NCBI RefSeq assembly: GCF_014648115.1
Contig: NZ_BMQM01000024.1
Span: 1-55,683, forward strand
From: Deinococcus seoulensis
GTDB lineage: Bacteria; Deinococcota; Deinococci; Deinococcales; Deinococcaceae
DNA: 55,683 bases
Reading direction: 5' to 3'
The position numbers and the translations under genes were made by a program. The notes beneath the pieces are model-generated. The model did no database searches, had not been told where the DNA came from, and saw nothing but the letters and a program-made list of their open reading frames with translations. This document shows positions 1 through 10,219 of this stretch, piece by piece. Position 1 is the stretch's first letter. Every line of letters begins with the position of its first letter.

Positions 1-2
1 TC

Positions 3-197
3 TTCCGAAATCTCAATGCGCCGATGGGAACGGGCCATGCCCAAGTCTACTTCTTTGGTGCGTTGTACTTAATTACAGACTCTCAGGCTTGCGCAGGTTG
101 CATAGATCTACTGGGAGATGGGACCCAGCTGACTCGCCTGATCACCTCTACTTACTGCAGTTTAGGACTGCTCAAACTTCACTGCAATGTATATTGA
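3..197 (+). CDS. Possible C-terminal end of a hypothetical protein (cut by window edge)
   Basis: One frame reads 64 codons without a stop from the window edge to a TGA at 195-197. The peptide has a protein-like composition (for example FFGALYLITD and ACAGCIDLLGDGTQL) but matches no family I recognise. The stretch is AT-rich compared with the rest of the window; line 181-240 has 23 G+C in 60. It could be the tail of a horizontally acquired gene just upstream of the IS. A chance open frame is a real alternative. Confidence 0.25.
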   Translation, partial: FRNLNAPMGTGHAQVYFFGALYLITDSQACAGCIDLLGDGTQLTRLITSTYCSLGLLKLHCNVY

Positions 198-303
198 TCA
201 AGACAATTATGCATCGTGTTCATCGCAGAACTACTGCACTCAAATCCACAGTAGTCCGGAAGGTTTTTTTGACAAATAAGAGGGGAGTCGTTCTCGTGAA
301 TGT

Positions 304-1672
304 ATGCGCACTCAACGGACGACTCCCGACCAGATTCTAACCGCTGCACTCCACCGTGCGGGCCTTCGCCGAACCCAGCAAGCGTACCTTCGCCTCCTCC
401 TCACCCTATGGTTGGTCATCCCAGGTAGGCACACCTTCACCAACCTGGCCCGCTACGCACCGACCCCTGAGCGCACCCACCGTTCCTGGGCGCAAAAACC
501 AGTTCCCTGGACACAACTCAACAGTGCAATGGTCTTGCAGGCGCAAGACCAGCAGATCCTCATACGGATTCCGTTTATTTCGTTAACAACCCGGAACAGC
601 ACCGGGTTGCCAACTCCACGTCCGGAACCCGTTTCTCTCCTTCTCGCATCCGCTCGGATTGAACGGCTTTATAAGCCATTCAATCGGAGTCCGTATCAGT
701 CACACGGGCATCCTGGGGGTCGATGCCGTGTTCATCCCAAAACACGGTCAGCACACCCCCGAACTTGCCTCGTACTGGTGCGGCACGCAGGGTCGATCCG
801 TGCGGGGTCTGGAAGGCACCTGCGTGACCTGGATCGATCCGGTCACACATCAGCCCATTCCGCTCTCCATCACGCAGACCCCAGCGGCCGTACCGGATGG
901 GGAGACCCGGGTGGACTTCTATGCCACGGTCACGCTGAACACCATCACTCAACTTCCCGACACCCTGCGGTCGCAGCTCCAGGCGATCGTCGCGGACGCG
1001 TACTACACCAAGCTGAAGTTCGTTTCACGCGTGGTGGACGAAGGGCAACTGCCCTTCGTCGGCAAGATGCGCCGGGATGCCAATCTCAAGCATCTGTTCA
1101 CCGGACCCCGCACGGGGAAGCCGGGCCGACCCAGGCTGTATGACGGCAAAGTCAGTCTGCGTGACTTCACGCGCTGGGAAGCGTTGCCGTGGGCGGACGA
1201 ATGCATGGTGTACACGGTGGTCGCGTACTCGGTCAGCCTGAAACGGCCGGTTCGCGTGGTGGCGGTGGTCCGGCCCGGGGCAGGTTGGCCGCGGGTGGAG
1301 GTGCTGTTCAGCACCTCCACAACCATGACGGCAGCGACCATCATCAGGCTCTACCGGGCGCGCTTCTCGATGGAGTTCCCGTTCCGCGACGGGAAGCAAT
1401 TTGCCGGGCTGAGCGAGTGTCAGTCCAGGCAACTGGAGTCCCTGCACTTCCACTGGAACATGGCTTTGCTGGCAGTGTCGGCAGCACGGCTGAGTCAGTT
1501 GCAAGACCAGCGGGCCTGCCCGCTGGTGTTCAGCATGGAGGATGAGAAACGCCGCGCCTACAACGAGTTTTTCGTGGGGCGGATTTTGAGCATCTTGGCC
1601 GTGGAGCCCCCGGATGAGAATTGCTGGAAATTGATCGACGAGGTGCTGACCCTCGGTGTCAAGGCGGCCTGA
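304..1672 (+). pseudogene. IS4-superfamily DDE transposase, interrupted by a MITE
   Basis: The N-terminal 86 codons (304-561) and the C-terminal part (from 698 to the TGA ending at 1672) are in different frames and separated by the MITE at 562-696. Removing 136 bp (562-697) joins them into one frame of about 409 aa. The C-terminal part keeps DDE features: a first Asp in GVDAVFIPKHG, a second Asp in IVADAYYTK, and the IS4 signature Y-x2-R-x3-E-x6-K in YRARFSMEFPFRDGK. The stop overlaps the right inverted repeat. As it stands the gene cannot make full-length transposase, so the copy is probably immobile unless helped in trans. Confidence 0.9.
562..696 (-). repeat. MITE-like repeat, copy 1 (135 bp, nested in the transposase)
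   Basis: Ends are ATACGGATTCCG and CGGAGTCCGTAT, imperfect terminal inverted repeats of the form ATACGGAYTCCG. The interior matches copies at 8459-8592 and 15267-15400, but in the opposite orientation. It can fold into two stems: one around 582-614 (GTTAACAACCCGG against CCGGGTTGCCAAC) and one around 656-686. It carries no gene. The base at 561 (C) is repeated at 697, and deleting 136 bp restores the transposase frame. Its ends do not match the ends of the host IS, so another transposase must have moved it. Confidence 0.85.
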
Positions 1673-1726
1673 AACCTTCCGGACTACTGATCCAGATCGC
1701 CTACATAAATTCAGCTGATGCTCCGA

Positions 1727-1760
1727 GGGGCGCGCTGCACTGGTCGCAGCGCGTCCCTTT
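1727..1760. terminator. Possible terminator hairpin between the IS and the subtilase gene
   Basis: GGGGCGCGCTGC at 1727-1738 pairs with GCAGCGCGTCCC at 1746-1757 across a 7-nt loop, with one G-T wobble. TTT follows on the plus strand. It lies just past the stop codon of the minus-strand subtilase gene, where it could close that transcript, although the minus side has no T-run. Confidence 0.4.
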
Positions 1761-1766
1761 CTGCCC

Positions 1767-3200
1767 TCAGCGGGTGGCGGCGCGGATGGCGGCGTTTGCG
1801 TCCAGCAGGGGTTGCCCGGCGGCGGAGTTGACGCTGCCCAGCAGACGGGCTTTCGTGTCGGCGGCGCTCAGGGCGGGGTTCGCGGCGCGCATCAGGGCGG
1901 CCACGCCGCTGACGAGGGGCGCGGCGAAACTGGTTCCTGCGCCCAGGGTGTACGTGCCGCCGGGCGCGAGGATCAGCATCTGCGCGGCGTTCGTGGCTCC
2001 GGTGCAGTTACCGGCGCCGCCGGGCGCGACGATGTTCAGCGGTCGGGGCCGCGCGGCGCTGGGGCGGGCGCTGTAGCAGGCGAGTTGCCCGTCGTTCTGC
2101 GCGACCGCACCCACGGCGATCACGTCCGGGTGACTGGCCGGGTAGTACACGCCGTCCCCGGCGGTGTTCCCGGCGGCGGCGACCAGCACGGCGCTCTTCG
2201 CGGCGTTCGTGAGGGCCTGGGCCAGCACGGCGTCTCCGGGGTCGCCGGGCAGTCCGAGGCTCATGTTGATGACCTTCGCGCCCTGCCGGACCGATTCGTT
2301 CAGGCCGCGCGCGAGGTCGCTGGTGCTGCCGCCCGCCGCGCCCAGCACCTCCACGGCCAGCAGCGGGCCGCTCCAGGAGACGCCCGCCACGCCCCGTCCG
2401 TTGTTCGTGGCGGCGCCCACCAGTCCGGCTGAGGCGGTGCCGTGCCCGGTACTGGTGTCGGACCCGCCCGACTCGGGGCTGAGGAACGACGCGCTGGCAG
2501 CCACGCGGCCCGTCAGGTCCGGGTGACCCGCCTCGACTTTCGAGTCGAGGATGGCGGTCTTCGCGGCGACTGGCGTCTTGCCGCAGCCTTGCAGGAACGT
2601 CCAGGCCTGCGGGGCGCGTACGCGCGTCAGGTACGACTGCGTGAACGATCCCACGCCAGCGACAGGGACGCCCGCGTTCCCCGGCACTCCCGGATCGTTC
2701 GGGGTGGCCAGCGGCGCGTACAGGAAGTCCGGCTGGACACGCAATCCGGCCCGCTGCAACGTCACGGCGAACGCACGGTCATCCGTTCCTGCGGGCGTGA
2801 AGGCCAGACGCACGCCGTCCGTGACTGCCTGCGTCACCACGCCGGACAGGGTCGTCACGGACTGCGCCGCCAGGGAATCCGCGCCCAGCAGCAGCACCCG
2901 TCCCGGCACGTGCGGCGCACTCCAGTCCGGCGCGCCCACACTGGCCGTCATACCCGCCGCGCCGCCCTGGATTCCCTGAATGCTGACTCCCTCTGCGCCG
3001 ATCGACTGCGTGCAGATCGGCCCTGGCGTCGGCGCAGGAGCAGGCGGAGTGGGCGCCGGTGGAACGGGTGCCGGTGGAGTGGGCGCCGGGGACGGTGCTG
3101 GCACCGGCGTGGGCGGGATCGTACCACCACCCCCTCCTCCGCAGGCCGACAGCAGCAGCGAGGCGCTCAGGGCAAACAGCAGGGGCACAGGCAGACGCAT
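1767..3200 (-). CDS. Subtilisin-like serine protease (peptidase S8), lipoprotein
   Basis: A 477-aa protein with a hydrophobic signal and lipobox LLSAC (Cys20), so it is probably exported and lipid-anchored. Next come a Gly run and a Pro/Ala/Thr-rich linker (about 27-60) that could span the cell envelope. The catalytic domain keeps the S8 triad: Asp219 in AILDSKV, His253 in TGHGTASAG and Ser424 in [11 protein letters not shown]. Asn345 in AAAGN is the likely oxyanion residue. Residues 64-190 may be a propeptide. The start has TACGCT at 3205-3210, only 5 nt before ATG, and also GGAG, so initiation may be leaderless or nearly so. It is the first intact gene beside the IS insertion. Confidence 0.93.
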   Translation of the reverse strand: MRLPVPLLFALSASLLLSACGGGGGGTIPPTPVPAPSPAPTPPAPVPPAPTPPAPAPTPGPICTQSIGAEGVSIQGIQGGAAGMTASVGAPDWSAPHVPGRVLLLGADSLAAQSVTTLSGVVTQAVTDGVRLAFTPAGTDDRAFAVTLQRAGLRVQPDFLYAPLATPNDPGVPGNAGVPVAGVGSFTQSYLTRVRAPQAWTFLQGCGKTPVAAKTAILDSKVEAGHPDLTGRVAASASFLSPESGGSDTSTGHGTASAGLVGAATNNGRGVAGVSWSGPLLAVEVLGAAGGSTSDLARGLNESVRQGAKVINMSLGLPGDPGDAVLAQALTNAAKSAVLVAAAGNTAGDGVYYPASHPDVIAVGAVAQNDGQLACYSARPSAARPRPLNIVAPGGAGNCTGATNAAQMLILAPGGTYTLGAGTSFAAPLVSGVAALMRAANPALSAADTKARLLGSVNSAAGQPLLDANAAIRAATR

Positions 3201-3286
3201 ACTCCAGCGTATAAACCCCTCCCCTGACGTGGGTCTGAACGACCTCCATCAACCCTGAACGTCACCCCGGCCACGGCACCGTCGGG

Positions 3287-3619
3287 TCAGTGAACGCGCA
3301 CACCCTTCGTCAGCGGCTGCTTCTGCACCCACTTCACGAACTTCTGCACCTCATCACGCGCCAGAATCGCCTCCACGGTATTCAACTCGTTCGCCAGTTG
3401 CGCGTTACTGAACGTCTTGCTCAGGAAGCCCTGGCAGGCCGCGCACATCTTCACGGTGGGAATCTCGCCCAGTTTCACACCCTGCCGCCGCCCCTGCGAC
3501 TTCGGCACGAGGTGATGATCCGTCATGTCCCCCTCGCGCCCGCACAGCACGCACACGTCCAGCGGTACCGTGCGCGTATCCTCGACCCAGCTCGCCTGCT
3601 CCCGATCCTTACGACCCAT
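3287..3619 (-). CDS. Small HNH-like zinc protein
   Basis: A 110-aa protein starting MGRKDREQAS. It has two CxxC knuckles (CVLC and CAAC) flanking TDHHLVPKSQG, an arrangement typical of HNH/beta-beta-alpha-metal nuclease domains: His-His with zinc-binding cysteines. No other domain is visible. I chose the ATG at 3617-3619 because a TATGGT box sits 8 nt upstream, the leaderless pattern seen repeatedly here; longer in-frame extensions carry no family signal. It could be a nuclease or a purely structural zinc-binding protein. Function is inferred from motif spacing only. Confidence 0.7.
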   Translation of the reverse strand: MGRKDREQASWVEDTRTVPLDVCVLCGREGDMTDHHLVPKSQGRRQGVKLGEIPTVKMCAACQGFLSKTFSNAQLANELNTVEAILARDEVQKFVKWVQKQPLTKGVRVH

Positions 3620-3668
3620 ATCCGCACACCATAGCGCGGGCAGAACACTCGACCCGTACACTGAACGC

Positions 3669-3890
3669 ATGACCAGTTCGCCCCTGAAGAAACTCAGCGA
3701 GGCCGAATACCTGAGCAGCGAACCGCTCAGCCCCCACCGCCGGGAGTACGTGGACGGCTTCGTGTACACCCTCCCCGCCGACACCCCTACCGCGCAGGCC
3801 GGAGCGACCAGCCGACACGGCACGGTCGCCACGAACCTCGTCGCCGATCAAAATTCTGATTTATTATTGCCTTATTCCGTCTTTCCGTAA
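3669..3890 (+). pseudogene. Truncated Uma2-family (DUF820) endonuclease gene
   Basis: The ATG at 3669 is preceded by TACACT (3657-3662), 6 nt upstream. The first 60 or so residues (KLSEAEYLSSEPLSPHRREY, then VDGFVYTLPADTP and GATSRHGTVATNL) match the N-terminal region of Uma2-family proteins, which are PD-(D/E)XK-like and usually about 180-200 aa. After about 3850 the sequence becomes AT-rich and the frame stops at 3890, so the catalytic core is missing. The breakpoint coincides with the start of the AT-rich TIR-like gene on the opposite strand, whose 3' end overlaps this fragment by 19 bp. The gene was evidently cut when that segment arrived. Confidence 0.75.
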
Positions 3891-4630
3891 ATGGCTTCAA
3901 TTTCATCCCGCAAATCAGCAAATGCTGAACGCACTCTATTCTTAGGATAAGGGATGTAAACTAAGCCGGATACATTTGAGGGTATAGATACGCCGTCTTC
4001 GTGCAAAAGACATACACGACCGCGTCCATATTTAGCCTGGAACCAGCCAAGTTCGTGCATTACGTTTTCTCTGACCCTGACACTACCATCCTCGCCATTA
4101 TCATCCCCGCTCATAACAATAACAGCATATCCACAATTTTTTGACTCCTGCTCCAATTTTTCAATAATTGTTCTTCCCAGACTTGCCGCCTGAGACAGTT
4201 CTACTGTTGGAATTTTTATTGTCTGTTCAATATATCTCTGAACTTCCATCCATTCAGGATTTCTGCCATGAGTGATAAATATCCTTCTCTCTGGGGCTTG
4301 TTTAAAAAATACCGATGAGTCGATCTTCACAGACTGCAAATCTCTAATCGCCTCTTCCAATAATGTTTTTGCACCCAGCTTTCCATTCAGGAAAGTTTTA
4401 CTACGAATAGCTCCATAATCAGTACCTGCCACCATTGACCTCGGTGAAAATTTCCAGCTTATTCCAATAAATCTCTCGTATTGCCAGGATTGACTCCCGA
4501 AAGTTGATTGTAAAAATTGAGCCACTCTAGATTGCCATACTTGAAAATTCATATCCTCAGGCGACGAAAGTTGATCTATGGCCGTGATATAACTCCTCGC
4601 CGTTTCGATCTTTTCGGTCCGCTCAATCAT
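3872..4630 (-). CDS. TIR-like nucleotide-binding protein (PF10137-type effector domain), orphan
   Basis: A 252-aa protein. Residues about 116-228 form a TIR-like domain of the CAP12/Pycsar-effector type. It shows RRIFITHGRNPEWM (first strand and loop), YAVIVMSGDD, RVRENVMHELGWF (187-197, with the probable catalytic Glu193) and IPSNVSGLVYIPY. Such domains cleave NAD+ in CBASS and Pycsar antiphage systems. Residues 1-110 are an unrecognised, probably sensor or oligomerisation, region. No nucleotide cyclase or other partner lies nearby, so it is an orphan. The gene is strikingly AT-rich (26/60 G+C in two sampled lines), indicating transfer. TAGTAT lies 6 nt before the ATG, so it is probably leaderless. 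Confidence 0.8.
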   Translation of the reverse strand: MIERTEKIETARSYITAIDQLSSPEDMNFQVWQSRVAQFLQSTFGSQSWQYERFIGISWKFSPRSMVAGTDYGAIRSKTFLNGKLGAKTLLEEAIRDLQSVKIDSSVFFKQAPERRIFITHGRNPEWMEVQRYIEQTIKIPTVELSQAASLGRTIIEKLEQESKNCGYAVIVMSGDDNGEDGSVRVRENVMHELGWFQAKYGRGRVCLLHEDGVSIPSNVSGLVYIPYPKNRVRSAFADLRDEIEAIYGKTE

Positions 4631-4631
4631 A

Positions 4632-4672
4632 AAAAAATACTATCACCCCGCCCAACCAAGGACGGGGTGAAT
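4632..4672 (-). terminator. Rho-independent terminator of acnA
   Basis: On the minus strand TCACCCCG and CGGGGTGA pair around an 11-12 nt loop. They are followed by TAGTATTTTTTT. It lies 17 bp past the acnA stop codon. The T-run directly abuts the ATG of the TIR-like gene, and the same segment offers a TAGTAT -10 box for that gene. Confidence 0.8.
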
Positions 4673-4688
4673 AGGAAGGCTTCGTTGA

Positions 4689-7400
<2,712 letters not shown>

Positions 7401-7437
7401 GTGTGTTCCTCCTTGCCCGTTTCCGGGCGGTACTTCC

Positions 7438-7443
7438 ATCATA
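7438..7443 (-). promoter_or_regulatory. Probable -10 box for acnA
   Basis: TATGAT on the minus strand, 38 nt before the acnA ATG and upstream of its GGAGGA ribosome site. No good -35 element is visible at 16-18 bp. Confidence 0.5.
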
Positions 7444-7598
7444 CGGGAAGGGTGTCTGAGTGGGCGTTACCGGGGCAGGCACGCACGGGCACAGAGCCGT
7501 TACCCCCACAGGGACAACAGCTTGCGCGGAGAGGCGTCCGGGCCAGGACGGCTCTGGTATCGTTCACGGGCATTCTCCCCCCAGCGAGGTTCACCTGC

Positions 7599-8456
7599 AT
7601 GAGCGACCCCACCCCACCCACCCAGCTTCAACCGCACCAGCGCGCCCGCCTCTCTTCGCTGGAACAGACCGTCCGCGACGGCCTGCGTGACTTCCGCCGC
7701 ACCGGGCAGGCCCTGTCCGAAATCCGCGACAACGAATTCTTCCTCGCCACGCACGACTCCTTCGAGGCGTACCTGCAAGACCGCTGGGGCTTCACCGCCC
7801 CGCAGGCCGGACGCCTGATCGACGCGGCCGACGTGGCAAAAGTGCTGGAACCGCTGGGCATCCAGCCGAAGAACGAGGCGCAGGCCCGCTCGTACCGCGC
7901 CGCCGCGAAGGTCATCGAGGAACTCGAACCCGAGCAGCAGCGCGTCATCGCCCGCCTCGTGGAGGCCGCCGCGCCCGACACCCAGCCCGGAGCGGAGGTC
8001 GAGGCGGACGGCGAGACCGACCTGCCCTGGGACGTGCCCGCCGCCGAGGTCCGCATCATGGCCAGCGTCGTGAAGAAGATGCAGCCCGACGCGCTCGTGC
8101 ACCACCCGGACAGCGGCGACGAGGTGCCCTTCGATACCCTGACGAACCCCGAACGCTTCGAGGTCATCCGCACGCACGTGGACCAGAAAACCCAGGCGTA
8201 CCGTGAGAAGCAGGAGGCGAAAGCGAACGCCCCGCAGGCCGAGAAGATCAACTGGGCCGACTGGGTGCTGAACACCGCCGCGCAGAACCTCGGGCACGGG
8301 CAGCGGCTGGAGATCACCGTGGAACCCGACGGGAGCGGCGCCGCCCGCGCCGTCGCCCGCATCGTGGACGGGGGCACCGGCGAGGTCCTCTCTGCCGGAG
8401 CCGGGGCGGTCACGCTGAAGAAAGCCGTGCTGAACCTCGCCGCCGAACTGAAGTAA
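7599..8456 (+). CDS. Conserved hypothetical protein with N-terminal RWGF/DNA-associated-type helical region
   Basis: A 285-aa soluble, acidic protein starting MSDPTPPTQLQ. Residues about 15-75 (IRDNEFFLATHDSFEAYLQD then RWGFTAPQAGRLIDAADV) resemble a helical module found in many phage- and plasmid-type proteins with the pattern IRD-LY-THxTFExYCxxRWG. The middle is charged and helical; the C-terminus (about 215-285) looks like a small alpha/beta domain. I do not assign a function. The ATG at 7599 follows GCGAGGTTCACC, a weak ribosome site; TATCGT at 7558-7563 may be the -10 box. The stop codon is 2 bp before MITE copy 2. Confidence 0.75.
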   Translation: MSDPTPPTQLQPHQRARLSSLEQTVRDGLRDFRRTGQALSEIRDNEFFLATHDSFEAYLQDRWGFTAPQAGRLIDAADVAKVLEPLGIQPKNEAQARSYRAAAKVIEELEPEQQRVIARLVEAAAPDTQPGAEVEADGETDLPWDVPAAEVRIMASVVKKMQPDALVHHPDSGDEVPFDTLTNPERFEVIRTHVDQKTQAYREKQEAKANAPQAEKINWADWVLNTAAQNLGHGQRLEITVEPDGSGAARAVARIVDGGTGEVLSAGAGAVTLKKAVLNLAAELK

Positions 8457-8458
8457 TC

Positions 8459-8592
8459 ATACGGACTCCGGTTGAATGGCTTGCAAAGCCGTTCAATCCG
8501 AGCGGAGCGAGTAAGAGCAGAACGGGTTCCGGACGTGTAGTTGACAGATCGGTGGCGTTCCGATCTGTCAACGAAACAAACGGAATTCGTAT
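8459..8592 (+). repeat. MITE-like repeat, copy 2
   Basis: Ends are ATACGGACTCCG and CGGAATTCGTAT. The best hairpin is a perfect 13-bp stem: GTTGACAGATCGG at 8540-8552 pairs with CCGATCTGTCAAC at 8560-8572 across a 7-nt loop. A second stem lies at about 8470-8500. No coding potential. It starts 2 bp after the TAA of the upstream gene and ends 34 bp before the DinB-PDZ gene, so it forms most of that intergenic space. Confidence 0.85.
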
Positions 8593-8626
8593 AACGCCGC
8601 GCGGAGGCGGCCCGTATGCTGCGGGC

Positions 8627-9409
8627 ATGCCTTCCACCCTGCTGTCCGACCAGCCCGGTTTCACGCCCATGATCGCCCGACTGATCGGGATGATGACGTA
8701 CACGCGCGAGACGACCCTGGAGGCCGTGCAGGGCTGGACGCCGGAGGAACTGGACCTGATTCCGGACGGGCACGCGAACAGCGCCGGGATGCTGCTGGCG
8801 CACATGGCGGCCGTGGAGCGCATCTACCAACTGATCAGCGACGGGCACCCGGACCCGGACGGCGCGCTGGAAGCCCACCACTGGCCGGGCCTGAACCTCG
8901 GGCAGCAGGGCCGCGCGGAGATCCGGGGGCGGCCCCTGCGGCACTACCTGGAGGAACTGGCCCGCGTGCGCGCCGGAACGCTGGAGTTGCTGGGGGCGCG
9001 GGACGACGCGTGGCTGGACGAGCCGCTGCCGCTGTGGGGCGGCACGGGAAACCGGCATTTCATGTGGTTCCACGTGTTCGAGGACGAGATCAACCACCGT
9101 GGGCAGCTGCGCCTGCTGCGTCGGCACCAGCCGGGTCACCAGGGGCTGGGTACGACCGGCGCGTGGCTGGAACCGCTGCGGGACGGGCTCGGCGTGCGCT
9201 GCCGCATGGTGCATGAGGGCAGTCCGGCCGAACAGGCAGGCCTGCGCGGCGGGGATGAGATCGTCGCCATCGACGGGGTGGACGTGCAGGGCGCCTACTT
9301 TCACGAGTTGCGCCTGGGAGCCGCGCCGGGTGTGAGCAGCACGTTCACGGTCCGGCGCGGTGACAGCACGCAGGACCTGACCGTGACGCGGGTGGCGCGG
9401 CCCGGCTGA
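8627..9409 (+). CDS. DinB-family protein fused to a C-terminal PDZ domain
   Basis: A 260-aa protein. Residues 1-165 form a DinB/DUF664-type four-helix bundle. Its likely metal-binding histidines are His59 (LLAHMAAVE), His149 (MWFHVFED) and His157 (EINHRGQLR). DinB enzymes include thiol-dependent S-transferases, and the family is strongly expanded in Deinococcus. Residues about 178-258 read as a PDZ domain (GVRCRMVHEGSPAEQAGLRG, then GDEIVAIDGVDV). This fusion is unusual; PDZ domains normally recognise peptide C-termini and accompany proteases. No signal peptide, so it is cytoplasmic. TATGCT lies 6 nt before the ATG, suggesting a leaderless mRNA. Confidence 0.88.
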   Translation: MPSTLLSDQPGFTPMIARLIGMMTYTRETTLEAVQGWTPEELDLIPDGHANSAGMLLAHMAAVERIYQLISDGHPDPDGALEAHHWPGLNLGQQGRAEIRGRPLRHYLEELARVRAGTLELLGARDDAWLDEPLPLWGGTGNRHFMWFHVFEDEINHRGQLRLLRRHQPGHQGLGTTGAWLEPLRDGLGVRCRMVHEGSPAEQAGLRGGDEIVAIDGVDVQGAYFHELRLGAAPGVSSTFTVRRGDSTQDLTVTRVARPG

Positions 9410-9460
9410 GTTTCCCCATGTGCGGACGTCCAACGGGGCGTTCCGGCCTACACTCCTGTC

Positions 9461-9853
9461 ATGTGGCGCAATCTCCTGATCACTCTGGGCGTGTTGTTCA
9501 CCCTGTTCTACGGTGGGGTGACGCTGGCGTTCATGTCGCTGTTCGGGGCTGTCGTGGCGACCGATTACCCGTATCTGGCGATCCCCTTCTGGCTGCTGGC
9601 ACTGACGTTGCTGGTCGGGTGCGCCGTCTGTATGGGTGAGGCGGTGTTGCTTGGCTGGGGCGCGCGGCCCCTGAATTCGGGTCGCGTGACCGGGTGGTTC
9701 CTGCGACTGATGGCCGAGGCGGGCAATGAGCGGCAGACCGTCGCTGGGCAGCTGGGCTTCGTACGGGCGATTGTGCAGCCGGTTGCGCTGCCCCTGGTCG
9801 TGCTGGTGATGCTGGAGATGCAGGCAGAGGCGCAGGAGCAGAAGCGGTCGTGA
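9461..9853 (+). CDS. Small membrane protein, unknown function
   Basis: A 130-aa protein with three clear hydrophobic segments: about 3-30 (LLITLGVLFTLFYGGVTLAF), 45-68 (IPFWLLALTLLVGCAVCMGE) and 106-122 (VALPLVVLVMLEM). A cytosolic-looking charged loop follows the second. TACACT at 9449-9454 lies 6 nt before the ATG, the leaderless pattern. No family recognised. It faces the convergent regulator gene across a 16-bp gap. Confidence 0.7.
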   Translation: MWRNLLITLGVLFTLFYGGVTLAFMSLFGAVVATDYPYLAIPFWLLALTLLVGCAVCMGEAVLLGWGARPLNSGRVTGWFLRLMAEAGNERQTVAGQLGFVRAIVQPVALPLVVLVMLEMQAEAQEQKRS

Positions 9854-9869
9854 GGGTGGGCACCACTGC

Positions 9870-10148
9870 CTAGCGGAGCAGGTCGAGGAGTTCGCCGACG
9901 GTGTGGTGCGCTTCGAGGGGGTGGCGCAGGGGGGTGCTGGGTTGGAGGTGGTAGGTGTTGCGGCGGCCGTGTCGTTCGCGGGTCAGCACGCCGGCGTCTT
10001 CGAGGTCGCGGACGATGCGTTGTACGGCGCGTTCGGTGATGCCGACGCGGGTGGCGACTTCGCGGAGGGTGTCGCCGGGGTGCTGCTGGAGGCACAGCAG
10101 GACGTGGGTGTGGTTGGTGAGGAAGGTCCACGGGGCGGGCGTGGTCAT
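9870..10148 (-). CDS. Winged-helix transcriptional regulator (MarR/ArsR-like)
   Basis: A 92-aa protein made almost entirely of a winged helix-turn-helix: LLCLQQHPGDTLREVATRVG, ITERAVQRIVRDLEDAGVLT (recognition helix), then RERHGRRNTYHLQ (wing). It is divergent from icd with 71 bp between starts, and an inverted repeat over the icd promoter is an obvious candidate operator. I chose the ATG at 10146-10148, which has AAGG upstream; a TTG at 10172 would add 8 residues. The target and effector are inferred from position only. Confidence 0.82.
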   Translation of the reverse strand: MTTPAPWTFLTNHTHVLLCLQQHPGDTLREVATRVGITERAVQRIVRDLEDAGVLTRERHGRRNTYHLQPSTPLRHPLEAHHTVGELLDLLR

Positions 10149-10155
10149 GGGTGGG

Positions 10156-10196
10156 TTGACCTTAGCACACAAAATACGACATACTTTTCGCGTATT
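10156..10196 (+). promoter_or_regulatory. icd promoter with overlapping inverted-repeat operator
   Basis: TTGACC (10156-10161) and CATACT (10180-10185) are separated by 18 bp. AATACG (10173-10178) and CGTATT (10191-10196) form a dyad with 12 bp between half-sites that brackets the -10 box. A GGAGGAG ribosome site (10211-10217) precedes the icd ATG. The position suits repression by the divergent winged-helix protein. Confidence 0.6.
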
Positions 10197-10219
10197 CGAT
10201 TTCGCACTTTGGAGGAGTC

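Larger units (their letters stand above)
244..1694 (+). mobile_element. IS4-superfamily insertion sequence with terminal inverted repeats and 5-bp target duplication
   Basis: The element runs 249-1689. Its ends are perfect 18-bp inverted repeats: CAGTAGTCCGGAAGGTTT at 249-266, and the exact reverse complement at 1672-1689. It is flanked by the direct repeat ATCCA at 244-248 and 1690-1694, so the insertion boundaries are well defined. Total length is 1441 bp, of which 135 bp is a nested MITE-like repeat, leaving about 1306 bp for the parent element. The single transposase gene fills the interior. A 5-bp duplication is not typical of classic IS4 and fits ISH3-like or related groups better, so I leave the subgroup open. 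Confidence 0.9.

Noticed and set aside
89..340. Open frame of 83 aa running into the IS left end
   Set aside because: It crosses the IS boundary and inverted repeat and has no protein-like features; the frame ending at 197 is the better, still weak, candidate.
3287..4630. A complete multi-gene CBASS or Pycsar locus around the TIR-like gene
   Set aside because: Neighbours are a small HNH protein, a broken Uma2 fragment and aconitase; no nucleotidyltransferase or cyclase is present.
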